This document shows positions 52,653 to 60,798 of a stretch of 64,000 nt of DNA, in pieces; position 1 is the stretch's first letter, and each line of letters starts with the position of its first letter. This DNA is from Brevibacillus_H sp049846925 (lineage in GTDB: Bacteria; Bacillota; Bacilli; Brevibacillales; Brevibacillaceae). The stretch lies in the NCBI RefSeq assembly GCF_049846925.1, contig NZ_JBNCMT010000023.1:31904-95903 (forward strand). Direction: 5' to 3'. A program made the translations under genes and the position numbers. The notes beneath the pieces were generated by a model. It made no database searches and was not told where the DNA came from. It worked only from the letters and a program-made list of their open reading frames with translations.

Positions 52653-52825
52653 GTTTTTTCACCTTTCCGCCTTATCATGCGTACTTTTTGCCCGATTAAA
52701 TCGTTTTTAAAATCAGGTGTCAAGTATTGCAATTGACAGATACCTATGCTACTATAGTTCAAGTGTCTGTACTGCTCTTTTTTAGAGCATTATCGTTTCA
52801 CTGTCTTCAAGGGAGGTGGAAATAC

Positions 52826-53003
52826 ATGTCTCGCAAATGCTTCGTTACTGGTAAATCTGCTAAAGCTGGAAATGCACGCTCCCACTCCATGCGCGCTACT
52901 CGCCGTACTTGGGGTGTTAACGCGTATTCTCGTAAATGGCAAACCAAAACGCGTATATGTTAGCACCAAGGCTTTGAAATCCGGCCTTGTAACTCGCGTA
53001 TAG
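52826..53003 (+). pseudogene. rpmB: 50S ribosomal protein L28, frameshifted
   Basis: The frame from ATG 52826 (behind GGGAGGTGG) encodes normal L28 to residue 32 (MSRKCFVTGKSAKAGNARSH ... RTWGVN). It then reads AYSRKWQ and stops at 52963. From base 52923 the next frame supplies the expected C-terminus, RILVNGKPKRVYVSTKALKS and GLVTRV, ending at 53003. Total length is 178 nt against 189 for a 62-residue L28, so 11 nt, covering the usual LQKV/VQKV, are missing. Either a second L28 gene exists or this is a sequence error. Confidence 0.88.
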
Positions 53004-53021
53004 TTGTATTACTATGATGCG

Positions 53022-53051
53022 AAAAAAAGCACCTCTTTAGGTGCTTTTTTT
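53022..53051. terminator. Bidirectional terminator of rpmB
   Basis: AAAAAAAGCACCT pairs with AGGTGCTTTTTTT around CTTT; the hairpin has T-runs on both strands. It can also end minus-strand transcripts leaving spoVM. Confidence 0.9.
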
Positions 53052-53082
53052 GTCGATAAAACCAAAAAAAACGCTTATCGAC
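53052..53082. repeat. GTCGATAA inverted repeat
   Basis: GTCGATAA (53052-53059) pairs with TTATCGAC (53075-53082). The same arms occur at 32766-32800. It lies directly between the rpmB terminator and the spoVM stop. Confidence 0.6.
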
Positions 53083-53092
53083 ATGCGCTCTG

Positions 53093-53176
53093 TTATTTCT
53101 TCTTATTAAACGCCTCGATAATCCCCCGAATCATACCACCGAGGAATTTTGGTAGCTTAATTGTATAAAACCGCAT
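53093..53176 (-). CDS. spoVM: Stage V sporulation protein M
   Basis: SpoVM is a short amphipathic helix that marks the curved forespore membrane and recruits SpoIVA to start coat assembly. The frame encodes 27 residues beginning MRFYTIKLPKFLGGMIRGII, matching the Bacillus pattern KFYTIKLPKFLGGIVRAM closely, including Pro9. A strong TAAGGAGGGG precedes the ATG at 53176. It lies in the conserved place between rpmB and thiN. Confidence 0.97.
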   Translation of the reverse strand: MRFYTIKLPKFLGGMIRGIIEAFNKKK

Positions 53177-53197
53177 TCTAACCCCTCCTTACCGGAA

Positions 53198-53374
53198 TTA
53201 CTTATGTTGATACAAGAACCACCCAGCCCCCATTAATCCCACTCCCAAGAAGGCATACCACACCCATGGAGGTGCCGTACTTAACAGGATGGAAATACCT
53301 GTTACAGCGAGAATAACGCCCAAAATTCGCTTCACAGCGCTACCTTGTCGCAAAAAAAACAACCGAAATCCCAT
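53198..53374 (-). CDS. Small membrane protein next to spoVM
   Basis: This 58-residue protein has a basic N-terminus (MGFRLFFLRQGSAVKR) and two hydrophobic helices (ILGVILAVTGISILLS; VWYAFLGVGLMGAGWFL). AGGAGG lies 13 nt before the ATG at 53374. It ends 21 bp before spoVM, so the two are probably one transcript. I recognise no family; its position suggests a sporulation or membrane role. Confidence 0.75.
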   Translation of the reverse strand: MGFRLFFLRQGSAVKRILGVILAVTGISILLSTAPPWVWYAFLGVGLMGAGWFLYQHK

Positions 53375-53544
53375 TGTCCTATAGGCACCTCCTCAAGGGC
53401 GTAATCCGTACGTTGTTATTACATCTTATTCCACCCAAGGTCAAACATGTGTCTAGGTGACAAATGAATAGAAAAAAATTAAATAAACATAATTGCCCCT
53501 ACCAAATATCTATATGCACCTGCTGGTTTTTTGTGTAAAAAAGA

Positions 53545-54195
53545 TTAATTGTCATTGGTGAGCATGACGAACAATTTCCCTTGTTTGAGGGCGATTGTAC
53601 CCGTCTCATGCAAGAACTCGTTGCTCACCCCAATCGCCATCCCCATTTCGATGGTAGCCTCATGGAGCGGGTACATAAATCCTTCCAACGTTATCCCTGT
53701 CACTTTTTCAGACATGGGCAAAAGAGACATGAATCGAAAGTGGTCACGGGAAATGGTGAATTGCGGAAACTGCTCCGACAAAAGAAACACCCTGTTCTGT
53801 TTGCTCTCAATCTGCATCCAGACACCCGCTAGCTGTGCCTTTTGCAACAATTGCAGGTTTGCCAGGGTGTGATCCATCCGACTGCCCAAGGCCCCGTACA
53901 GGATGATCTCGTCGGGCTCGAGTGCCACGGCCACTTCGATGGCGATTTCGGTATCCGTCAAATCTTTATGACTCGGATACTGCTCCATCTGCACCCCTGC
54001 TTGCTGCAAACGCAAAATCCCCTCTTCACCAATCGTATCGAAATCTCCAATCGCCATGTTCGGGACGATGCCTTGATCCAGTAGCCGAATCGCTCCCCCG
54101 TCTACACCAAATATCGTGTCGTTTTCTTGAACAACAGGGAGAACATCAAGGTTCCCCCCTGTGCAAATATGTATGGTGCGTCTTTTCCTTGTCAT
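53545..54195 (-). CDS. thiN: Thiamine pyrophosphokinase
   Basis: ThiN makes thiamine diphosphate from thiamine and ATP. The protein (216 residues from ATG 54195) shows FGVDGGAIRLLDQG, IGDFDTIGEE, KDLTDTEIAIE and LGSRMDHTLANL. ATG 54195 has AAAGGA at good spacing; an ATG three codons upstream overlaps the site. The 170-bp gap downstream (53375-53544) shows no clear signal. Confidence 0.93.
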   Translation of the reverse strand: MTRKRRTIHICTGGNLDVLPVVQENDTIFGVDGGAIRLLDQGIVPNMAIGDFDTIGEEGILRLQQAGVQMEQYPSHKDLTDTEIAIEVAVALEPDEIILYGALGSRMDHTLANLQLLQKAQLAGVWMQIESKQNRVFLLSEQFPQFTISRDHFRFMSLLPMSEKVTGITLEGFMYPLHEATIEMGMAIGVSNEFLHETGTIALKQGKLFVMLTNDN

Positions 54196-54235
54196 TGAAA
54201 ACATCCTTTATGTCGGTAGATAAGAAATTAGAGAG

Positions 54236-55486
54236 CTATCTCTTGTTTTGCATAATTTTTTCAAGTTCATCCGCCTGTTTGGGAATTTGGGAAGACAGAA
54301 CTTCACAGCCATTTTCTGTGATCAAAATGTCATCTTCTATTCTGATCCCAATCGACTCTTCCGCAACATACACTCCAGGTTCAATCGTAATGACCATGCC
54401 TTCTTTCAAAACAGCACCACGTTCAGCAATATCATGTGTATCCAGGCCTAAATGATGAGCGACTCCGTGATAATAATAGTTGGAGAGCTCCTTGTCGTCC
54501 TGAATCAAGCCAATGCGAAGTAACCCGTCAGCAAGGACTCTTTTGGTTACATTGTTAAGGTCCAGCAGCGTGACCCCTGGCTTCGCTGCCTCAATCGTCT
54601 TGAGTTGTGCCTCGAGGACAAGCTCGTAAAACAATCTCTGCCGCTCCGTAAACTTGCCATTCACCGGAAATGTACGGGTAATGTCTGATGCGTAATAATT
54701 GGATGTCACACCCAGATCGATTAATACCAGATCCCCGTCTTCCACCTTTTGATCGTTATCGGAATAATGCAATACGGTAGCATTTACACCACCAGCTACG
54801 ATTGGAACATACGGCAGTTCCCTGACCCCATGAGATTTCGCAACAAAGTCGAGATGGGCTTCCAGCTCATACTCCATGACTCCGGGGGTTGCATGTGCCA
54901 ATATGCGTCGAACAGCCTCGTCCGTGATTGAAATGGCCCGGCGGATTTCCAAAATTTCTGCAGATGTCTTCACCGTTCGGATTTCTTTCATCCATGGACT
55001 CGCATCCATGATCGGCAAAGCTCTATACTTGGTCTGCACTTCACTAGCAAAGTTTTCAGCAGGCGACGATTCGTCCTCCCATGAAATCCGGTCCAAATCA
55101 AGGTAGATGTTACACTTTCCATCATTGCGATAAATAAAGGTTCCAAAAGAATCCAGCCATTCATCCAGGAAAGCGAAGCTCTCCACTCCAGAAATCTCCT
55201 TCGCCTCTTCAGCGCTTAATACCGCTCCCGTCCACTTGGCTTCCAATTCATTGGGACGCTCCAGAAATAGCGTTTCTGATACAACTTCAGCGCGTTTGGT
55301 TATCATCAACACAAGTTTATGTCTCGCAATTCCTGTCAGGTAGTAAAAATTGCGATCAGGTGAAAACGGATATTTTTCGTCGTATGTACGGGTTTTGGTA
55401 ATACCTGAAAAAAGAACAAGCACAGATTGATCAGGCATTTTCTCCACAAGCTTTTGACGGCGGTCTACAAACTCCTGAGAATTCAT
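54236..55486 (-). CDS. Xaa-Pro aminopeptidase (M24B)
   Basis: This 416-residue aminopeptidase P-type enzyme removes the N-terminal residue before proline. The N-terminal domain begins MNSQEFVDRRQKLVEKM; the C-terminal pita-bread fold supplies metal ligands Asp (LIDLGV), Asp (ASDITRTF), His (HHLGLDTHD), Glu (TIEPGVYV) and Glu (GIRIEDD). ATG 55486 follows AAAGGAG. It is a cytoplasmic single gene between thiN and the ABC transporter operon. Confidence 0.93.
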   Translation of the reverse strand: MNSQEFVDRRQKLVEKMPDQSVLVLFSGITKTRTYDEKYPFSPDRNFYYLTGIARHKLVLMITKRAEVVSETLFLERPNELEAKWTGAVLSAEEAKEISGVESFAFLDEWLDSFGTFIYRNDGKCNIYLDLDRISWEDESSPAENFASEVQTKYRALPIMDASPWMKEIRTVKTSAEILEIRRAISITDEAVRRILAHATPGVMEYELEAHLDFVAKSHGVRELPYVPIVAGGVNATVLHYSDNDQKVEDGDLVLIDLGVTSNYYASDITRTFPVNGKFTERQRLFYELVLEAQLKTIEAAKPGVTLLDLNNVTKRVLADGLLRIGLIQDDKELSNYYYHGVAHHLGLDTHDIAERGAVLKEGMVITIEPGVYVAEESIGIRIEDDILITENGCEVLSSQIPKQADELEKIMQNKR

Positions 55487-55571
55487 TCGAATCAACTCCT
55501 TTTCTTCCCTTTCTTTCCATTGTACATCAATTCGTCTGCCTCACGTACTAACTCTGCACAAGCAAATATGC

Positions 55572-55598
55572 AAAAACCCGCTTGCATGGCGCAAGCGG
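55572..55598 (-). terminator. Terminator of the amino acid ABC operon
   Basis: CCGCTTGC / GCAAGCGG (55578-55585, 55591-55598) with TTTTT on the minus strand. It lies 9 bp past the ATPase stop. Confidence 0.88.
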
Positions 55599-55606
55599 AT
55601 TTCTTT

Positions 55607-56329
55607 TTACAGCATCTTTTCGAGAAATTGTTTGGCTCTCTCACTTTTTGGGTTGGTGAAAAACTCTTGAGGTGAAGAATCTTCGACCAGTCTTCCTTCA
55701 TCAAGGAAGCAGATACGATCCGCCACTTCACGGGCAAAGCCCATTTCATGAGTCACGATTGCCATGGTAATACCCGTGTGAGCAAGAGACTTCATTACTT
55801 CCAATACTTCTTTTACCATCTCTGGGTCTAGTGCAGAAGTCGGCTCGTCAAACAACATGATCTCTGGCTCCATTGCCAGTGAGCGGGCAATGGCTACCCG
55901 CTGCTTTTGACCACCGGACAGGCGATTCGGATAAACATCCGCCTTGTCAGCCAATCCGACACGCTTCAAGAGGTCCATTCCTTTTTTCCGTGCTTCCTCT
56001 TTGCTCATGTTTTTGACTTTGATTGGTGCGTATGTCAAGTTCTCCAATACGGTCATATGCGGGAACAGGTGAAAGTGCTGAAACACCATACCAATCTTTT
56101 GGCGGATTTTCAGAATGTCCGTGGAAGGTGCAGTGATGTTCGTACCTTCAATATAAATATGGCCTTGGGTAGGCGTCTCCAACAAGTTCAAGCAGCGGAG
56201 CAGCGTCGATTTACCAGAGCCAGATGGACCGATGATGGCAACCACGTCGCCTTTTTTAATCTCTGTGGAAATGTCTTTCAATACGTTTAATTTACCGTAC
56301 GACTTGTGCAAATTCTCAACTTTAATCAC
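55607..56329 (-). CDS. Polar amino acid ABC transporter, ATP-binding protein
   Basis: This 240-residue ATPase has Walker A GPSGSGKSTLL, Q-loop, signature LSGGQKQRVAIA and Walker B MLFDEPTSALDPE, closest in form to GlnQ/ArtR-type subunits. It overlaps the permease gene by 8 nt. With the permease and binding protein it makes a complete importer. The exact substrate (arginine, glutamine or cystine) cannot be told from sequence. Confidence 0.92.
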   Translation of the reverse strand: MIKVENLHKSYGKLNVLKDISTEIKKGDVVAIIGPSGSGKSTLLRCLNLLETPTQGHIYIEGTNITAPSTDILKIRQKIGMVFQHFHLFPHMTVLENLTYAPIKVKNMSKEEARKKGMDLLKRVGLADKADVYPNRLSGGQKQRVAIARSLAMEPEIMLFDEPTSALDPEMVKEVLEVMKSLAHTGITMAIVTHEMGFAREVADRICFLDEGRLVEDSSPQEFFTNPKSERAKQFLEKML

Positions 56330-56981
56330 TTCGACGCAACCTCCTCTCCAGTGCCTGTGCTCCCAAGGTTAACGCCATGACGAGACAGTAATAGATCAAG
56401 CCTACGAACAGATATGGTTCAAAGTAGATATATTTCTCTGCACGAACAATATCCGCACGACGCATCAAATCCATATAACCAATGGTGGAAACGAGAGCTG
56501 ATTCTTTCAAAAGAGCAATGCTTTCGTTTACCAGTGCAGGCAAGATATTTTTGAGTGCTTGCGGAAAAATAATATCGAGCATCATCCGACGATACGGGAC
56601 ACCCAATGCCATAGCAGCTTCCCGTTGCCCTTTATCCACAGCCATAATCCCGGCACGGATCGTCTCGGAAATATAGGCAGCAGAGTTAAGCGAGAAGGCA
56701 AAAACCCCTGCCGCAAGCGCACTGATGTCATACCCGGTTAATTGAGGAGTTGCATAATAGACAATAGCCAACTGCAGGATCAGTGGTGTTCCTCGAAAGA
56801 TGGATGTATAACCAACGGCAAAGCCTTTAAGTACTTTAATCGATGAAATTTTAAATAAGGTAAGAATTGTACCTAATATGAATCCGAATACAACCGAAAG
56901 TAAGGTAAATTGAAGCGTGACCAATATCCCCTGCAAAATAAAAGGGATAGAGGGCACGATTCGTGAAAAATCCAAATCCAT
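56322..56981 (-). CDS. Polar amino acid ABC transporter, permease
   Basis: This 219-residue membrane protein of the His/Glu/Gln/Arg permease family has about five transmembrane helices and the EAA loop EAAMALGVPYRRMMLDIIFP that docks to the ATPase. FRGTPLILQLAIVYY is a family signature. It lies 27 bp after the binding protein gene and overlaps the ATPase gene. Confidence 0.92.
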   Translation of the reverse strand: MDLDFSRIVPSIPFILQGILVTLQFTLLSVVFGFILGTILTLFKISSIKVLKGFAVGYTSIFRGTPLILQLAIVYYATPQLTGYDISALAAGVFAFSLNSAAYISETIRAGIMAVDKGQREAAMALGVPYRRMMLDIIFPQALKNILPALVNESIALLKESALVSTIGYMDLMRRADIVRAEKYIYFEPYLFVGLIYYCLVMALTLGAQALERRLRRSD

Positions 56982-57008
56982 GCCCTACATCCTCCTTACA
57001 ACCGTATC

Positions 57009-57815
57009 TTATTGTTTTTCAAACCATTTTTTGATCAATTTGTCCATTTCACCGGAATCTTTGAGCTTCTTGATCGCTTTGTTGAAGTCTTCCACATGCG
57101 TGGAGCCTTTAGGGAATGCTACTGCCGAACCATTTTCACCATTGCTTGGAATTGTATTGAACTCGATGTCAGGGTTGGAAGCCGTATATCCTTTTGCTAC
57201 CGTGTCTTCAATGATCGCTGCGTCGATACGGTTTGATTTGATCTCCTGGATAATATCCCCGATTTTGTTGAGTGGAACTACTTGCAAGCCTTGGACGGTT
57301 TCAGCCAATTTCTTTGCTTCATCGTGTTGGATGGAACCAAGCTGTACGCCTACTTTTTTGCCTGTCAGCATATCAGTTGTTGTCAGTCCGCTTCCTTTTG
57401 CTGCTACAATGGTATTTTTCGCATCGTAATACATCTCAGAGAAATCTACGCTTTGCTTGCGCTCATCAGTCGGTGTCATACCAGCCATGACGAAATCTAC
57501 ACGTTTGGATTGAAGAGCAGGAATGAGGCCGCTGAAGTCAGAATCCTTGATTTCAAGTTCAAAGCCCATTTCGTTCGCAATATAGTTAGCGATATCAATA
57601 TCGAAGCCTTTGATTTCGTCTTTGCCGCTTGATGTATCATGGAACTCATATGGAGGGTAATCTGCTGAAGTACCCATTACCATCTTTGGTTTTTGCGTTG
57701 GTGCTTGTCCACCTTGGTTTGCCTGGTCTTTATTTGCGGTCCCACAGCCAGCCAACACGGAGATAGCTAATACAGAAGAGATTGCGAGCATCATGAGCGA
57801 TTTCATTTTTTTCAT
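57009..57815 (-). CDS. Polar amino acid ABC transporter, substrate-binding lipoprotein
   Basis: This 268-residue protein has a lipoprotein signal ending VLAGC (Cys23) and an SBP_bac_3 domain (SADYPPYEFHDTSS, GFDIDIANYIANEMG, VDFVMAGMTPTDERKQSVDFSEMYY shown in part). AGGAGG precedes the ATG at 57815. It is first of the three-gene importer and opposite in direction to the M20 peptidase. The substrate is not determined. Confidence 0.9.
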   Translation of the reverse strand: MKKMKSLMMLAISSVLAISVLAGCGTANKDQANQGGQAPTQKPKMVMGTSADYPPYEFHDTSSGKDEIKGFDIDIANYIANEMGFELEIKDSDFSGLIPALQSKRVDFVMAGMTPTDERKQSVDFSEMYYDAKNTIVAAKGSGLTTTDMLTGKKVGVQLGSIQHDEAKKLAETVQGLQVVPLNKIGDIIQEIKSNRIDAAIIEDTVAKGYTASNPDIEFNTIPSNGENGSAVAFPKGSTHVEDFNKAIKKLKDSGEMDKLIKKWFEKQ

Positions 57816-58150
57816 TGTTTTGTCCTCCTACAGATTTACGTATAATGTATAAATCGTTGATAAAAGCTGATCTGCAAGTAAAGAGTATTATGCCCTGCAA
57901 GGTTTTTGCTCATTTCGCTGATTTATAAATATTCAACACTATGCTTATTTTAAACATTTCCAAAACAATTTCAACCTGTTTTATTCTAGTTCCGCAATTA
58001 AGATTATTCAGAAATCTACAAAATCCAATTACTATTTTGCTCCTGAGGTTACAACAAAGACTACCAGTATTAAAGATTATAAATATTATTTCCCTAAAAC
58101 ATGTTAGATTATTAATAGGCAAAACTTCTATTGATTCGGGAGGAATACAT
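57816..58150. other. AT-rich divergent intergenic region
   Basis: No gene is seen. An inverted repeat GATTTA-N11-TAAATC (57833-57855) lies directly upstream of the binding protein gene and could be an operator. Neither direction has a convincing promoter pair. Confidence 0.4.
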
Positions 58151-59281
58151 ATGGCAATGAATTGGACAGCCTATTTTTCAGAAAAACTAGATGAGATCAT
58201 GGAAGACCTCCAATTGTTTGTCCGAATAGAGACTCCAACTCACAATAAAGTTGCTGTTGATGCGCTAGGTGAGGTGATCACTCATAAGTTTGCAAGACTT
58301 GGTTGCACGGTGGAGACCATTTCTCAAGCGGAGTATGGCAATCAGCTACGTATTACTTACGGTAAAGGTGAGGAACAAACCCTAGTACTGGGGCACTTTG
58401 ATACAGTGAAGGAAATCGGGACGCTCATACAGGAGCCATGTCAGATAATTGATGGAAAGCTCTATGGACCTGGCGTCTATGACATGAAAGCAGGGATTGT
58501 CTTTACCTATTACGCCCTGCAAGCCATTATTGAAAATCAGCTTCCACTGCGAAAGAAGCTCGTGTTTTTCTGGAATACCGACGAGGAAGTGGGCAGTCCA
58601 TCCTCCAAGCTGCATATTCAGAAAGAAGCCTCCCGAAGTAATAGTGCACTTGTGATTGAGCCTGCTTTTGGCAATGGATTGTTGAAGACGAGCCGCAAAG
58701 GTGGCGGTGAGTTCGTTCTAACCGTTCATGGACGTGCAGCGCATGCAGGAAATGACCATGCCAGCGGAGTGAACGCCATTGAAGAGTTGTCCCGCCATAT
58801 TCTGGACATTCAAGGTTGGACGAATTACGAGCTTGGCACCACATTATCGGTAGGAAAAATTACTGGAGGTACTGCCTCCAATGTCATTCCCGAACTGGCA
58901 GAAGCGATGATCGATGTGCGGATTAGCAAACAGTCGGAAGCCGAACGGATCAATCGTCTGATGGCACAACTGAAGCCTTATCATCCCGATGCCCGCCTGT
59001 CAATATCCGGTGGGATCGACAAAATGCCAATGGAACGCACCGCAGGAACAGAGCAGTTGTTCCTCCATGCCAAGGAGCAAGCACGTCTGGAAGGATTGGA
59101 GCTGGGTGAGATTGGAGTCGGTGGCACAAGTGACGGCAACTTCGTCTCTTCCGTAGGTACACCTGTACTGGATGGACTGGGCCCGGTTGGCGACGGTGCT
59201 CACGCCTCCCATGAACACATCGTCATCGATGCTATTCCCTCTCGCATTGCCTTGCTGGTTCGCCTTTTCACAACGGTATAG
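58151..59281 (+). CDS. M20 family metallopeptidase (carboxypeptidase G2-like)
   Basis: This 376-residue zinc peptidase has the metal ligands in VLGHFDTVKE, GVYDMKAG, NTDEEVGS (catalytic Glu plus ligand), VIEPAF and ASHEHIV, with a dimerisation domain in the middle (GRAAHAGNDHASGVNA). The ATG at 58151 follows GGGAGG; an open reading frame upstream is AT-rich and lacks a site. No signal peptide is present, so it is cytoplasmic. It may act on peptides or acyl-amino acids brought in by the divergent importer. Confidence 0.9.
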   Translation: MAMNWTAYFSEKLDEIMEDLQLFVRIETPTHNKVAVDALGEVITHKFARLGCTVETISQAEYGNQLRITYGKGEEQTLVLGHFDTVKEIGTLIQEPCQIIDGKLYGPGVYDMKAGIVFTYYALQAIIENQLPLRKKLVFFWNTDEEVGSPSSKLHIQKEASRSNSALVIEPAFGNGLLKTSRKGGGEFVLTVHGRAAHAGNDHASGVNAIEELSRHILDIQGWTNYELGTTLSVGKITGGTASNVIPELAEAMIDVRISKQSEAERINRLMAQLKPYHPDARLSISGGIDKMPMERTAGTEQLFLHAKEQARLEGLELGEIGVGGTSDGNFVSSVGTPVLDGLGPVGDGAHASHEHIVIDAIPSRIALLVRLFTTV

Positions 59282-59295
59282 CTTTGCACGCAAAA

Positions 59296-59340
59296 AGAAA
59301 AGCTGCTGGGTCCTTATCTATGACCCAACAGCTTTTTATC
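59296..59340. terminator. Bidirectional terminator
   Basis: AAAGCTG-TGGGT (59298-59311) pairs with ACCCAACAGCTTT (59323-59335), with TTTT on both sides. It serves the M20 and the convergent MFS gene. Confidence 0.85.
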
Positions 59341-59347
59341 TTTTACA

Positions 59348-60499
59348 CTAGCCCTTATACAGTTGCTTCATCGGTCGGTACAGGATGACCATTGCGACTA
59401 CCAACATCGAGTGAATGAGTACATTCAGTCCAAGGACGGAGCAGGTTGCGACAATCATCGGAGCAACTAGGAAGCCGAGCAGAAACCCAAATCTCGTCAG
59501 TAATGACTGAAACCCCATGATACGTCCACGCAGCTCGTTGGCGCTTTGTTGCAACAGGGTGCGAGATTGCAGAGCAGTCGCTGAATCAAACAGACCCGCC
59601 AGGAACAGCGCAAGGAGTATCAGGATTGGCACCGACGTACTGAAGGCAAGCACGATGAACCCCGAAAAACAAACCATGCTTCCAACAAGCATACTCATGA
59701 CAGACCACTTGATGCGCCCCCAGAATAATGATCCTGCAAAGGAACCCGCTCCTACCGCTGACCACATGAGTCCGTGCATCGTGGAAGGATGCTCCATCGC
59801 ATTGGACAAGATCGGCAGACCATAATTCCAGGAGGTTCCCCCCAACGTATAAAGAAACCCTATGATCATCAAATACAGGAAAAAGCGGTTGTGTTTGACG
59901 TAGGTGATGGCTTCATTAATCTCTTGGAAAAGATGTCGAGATGCTGCCTGCCTAGCAGATGTACTATTCCACCGCAGATACCGCAAAACGATAGCCGACA
60001 AAAAGAACGTCCCTGCATCAAACAGAATCACCCATTCGTACCCCAGTTGATCGGCAAGTACTCCACCCGCAGTAAAGCCGATAATTCCTGCAAGAGACTC
60101 CAATCGAATAATCCTGGCATTTGTCCCTTTCACACCCTCATCTGCGAACCATTCAGGGATGGATGCCTGATAGCTCACCTGAAAGACATGATAGAAGACA
60201 CCGAGCAAAAAGGCTGAGAGCACCACGGTAAGCGGATGAGGCATCAGGACAATCGAGGTCAATGCACTGCCACAGACGATGTCACTTATCATCATCAACC
60301 TTCTGCGATCATAACGATCCGCCACAATACCCGCTACGACACTGGACAACAGTCCACCGACCTGTCTGGCAACAAAGAAGGCCATTAACCAAAACGCGGG
60401 ATTTTCAAACGTAAGCAAAAGAGCAGTAACGGCTATCAAATGCATACGAGAACCCAGGTCAGACAACCCGTTCACGTACAGATATACTTGTTTTTTCAT
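59348..60499 (-). CDS. MFS exporter
   Basis: This 383-residue permease of the MFS_3 type has about twelve transmembrane helices, and the loop motif GIVADRYDRRRLMMISD between helices 2 and 3 is clear. Such proteins export drugs or siderophores, but the substrate is unknown. ACGGAGG precedes the ATG. Upstream in the leader lie a short reading frame (60538-60576), a hairpin and repeat copy D. Confidence 0.88.
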   Translation of the reverse strand: MKKQVYLYVNGLSDLGSRMHLIAVTALLLTFENPAFWLMAFFVARQVGGLLSSVVAGIVADRYDRRRLMMISDIVCGSALTSIVLMPHPLTVVLSAFLLGVFYHVFQVSYQASIPEWFADEGVKGTNARIIRLESLAGIIGFTAGGVLADQLGYEWVILFDAGTFFLSAIVLRYLRWNSTSARQAASRHLFQEINEAITYVKHNRFFLYLMIIGFLYTLGGTSWNYGLPILSNAMEHPSTMHGLMWSAVGAGSFAGSLFWGRIKWSVMSMLVGSMVCFSGFIVLAFSTSVPILILLALFLAGLFDSATALQSRTLLQQSANELRGRIMGFQSLLTRFGFLLGFLVAPMIVATCSVLGLNVLIHSMLVVAMVILYRPMKQLYKG

Positions 60500-60537
60500 C
60501 CAAACCTCCGTCTAAGGCGGTTCAGATCCAACACCCC

Positions 60538-60576
60538 CTACTTAGGGGTGCGTACAGTGATTATGGCAGTTGACAT
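60538..60576 (-). CDS. Possible leader peptide of the MFS gene
   Basis: Twelve codons (MSTAIITVRTPK) begin at ATG 60576, 7 nt after a strong AAGGAGG. The stop lies in a CACCCC/GGGGTG hairpin (60532-60550), and the MFS ribosome site follows 30 bp later. This is the layout of translation-dependent attenuation seen in some antibiotic-resistance leaders. Whether it is translated is unknown. Confidence 0.45.
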   Translation of the reverse strand: MSTAIITVRTPK

Positions 60577-60594
60577 GCACATGCCTCCTTCTAA

Positions 60595-60699
60595 AACCCA
60601 CCCGACACAAGCAATCGCTAGCGGTCGACTAAACGCAACATCCCTGTTGCATCATCGACACTCGCACGTCCTGAGCATCGTCGGCGGGGCCCCAAACTT
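60595..60699 (+). repeat. GGGGCCCC-tailed hairpin repeat, copy D, split by a second repeat
   Basis: The 5' part (CCCACCCGACACAAGCAATC) and the 3' part (TCGGCGGGGCCCCAAACTT) match copies A and B. Between them about 57 bp starting GTCGACTAAACGCAACATCC (60624-60680) are inserted, which match 32808-32870. Confidence 0.8.
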
Positions 60700-60709
60700 G
60701 TAAATTCTA

Positions 60710-60737
60710 AGAATAAAGGGTCATTTCAATGGTTCAA
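60710..60737 (-). promoter_or_regulatory. Possible promoter of the MFS gene
   Basis: On the minus strand TTGAAC (60732-60737), 16 bp and TATTCT (60710-60715). If real, the leader of about 200 nt would include repeat copy D and the leader peptide. Confidence 0.35.
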
Positions 60738-60798
60738 ACAGGCAGGGAGTGTCTTCTCTAACCAGCTTGATTTATTTTTGGCATGTGCCATGGATTTA

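Noticed and set aside
52734..52759. TTGACA and TATAGT as the rpmB promoter
   Set aside because: The spacing is only 14 bp, too short for sigma-A.
57910..57935. ArgR-type box upstream of the amino acid ABC operon
   Set aside because: Only one half-site fits; the second half is at the wrong spacing, so it does not support arginine as substrate.
57941..58150. N-terminal extension of the M20 peptidase
   Set aside because: The AT-rich extension has no ribosome site, while ATG 58151 has an ideal GGGAGG and gives the family length.
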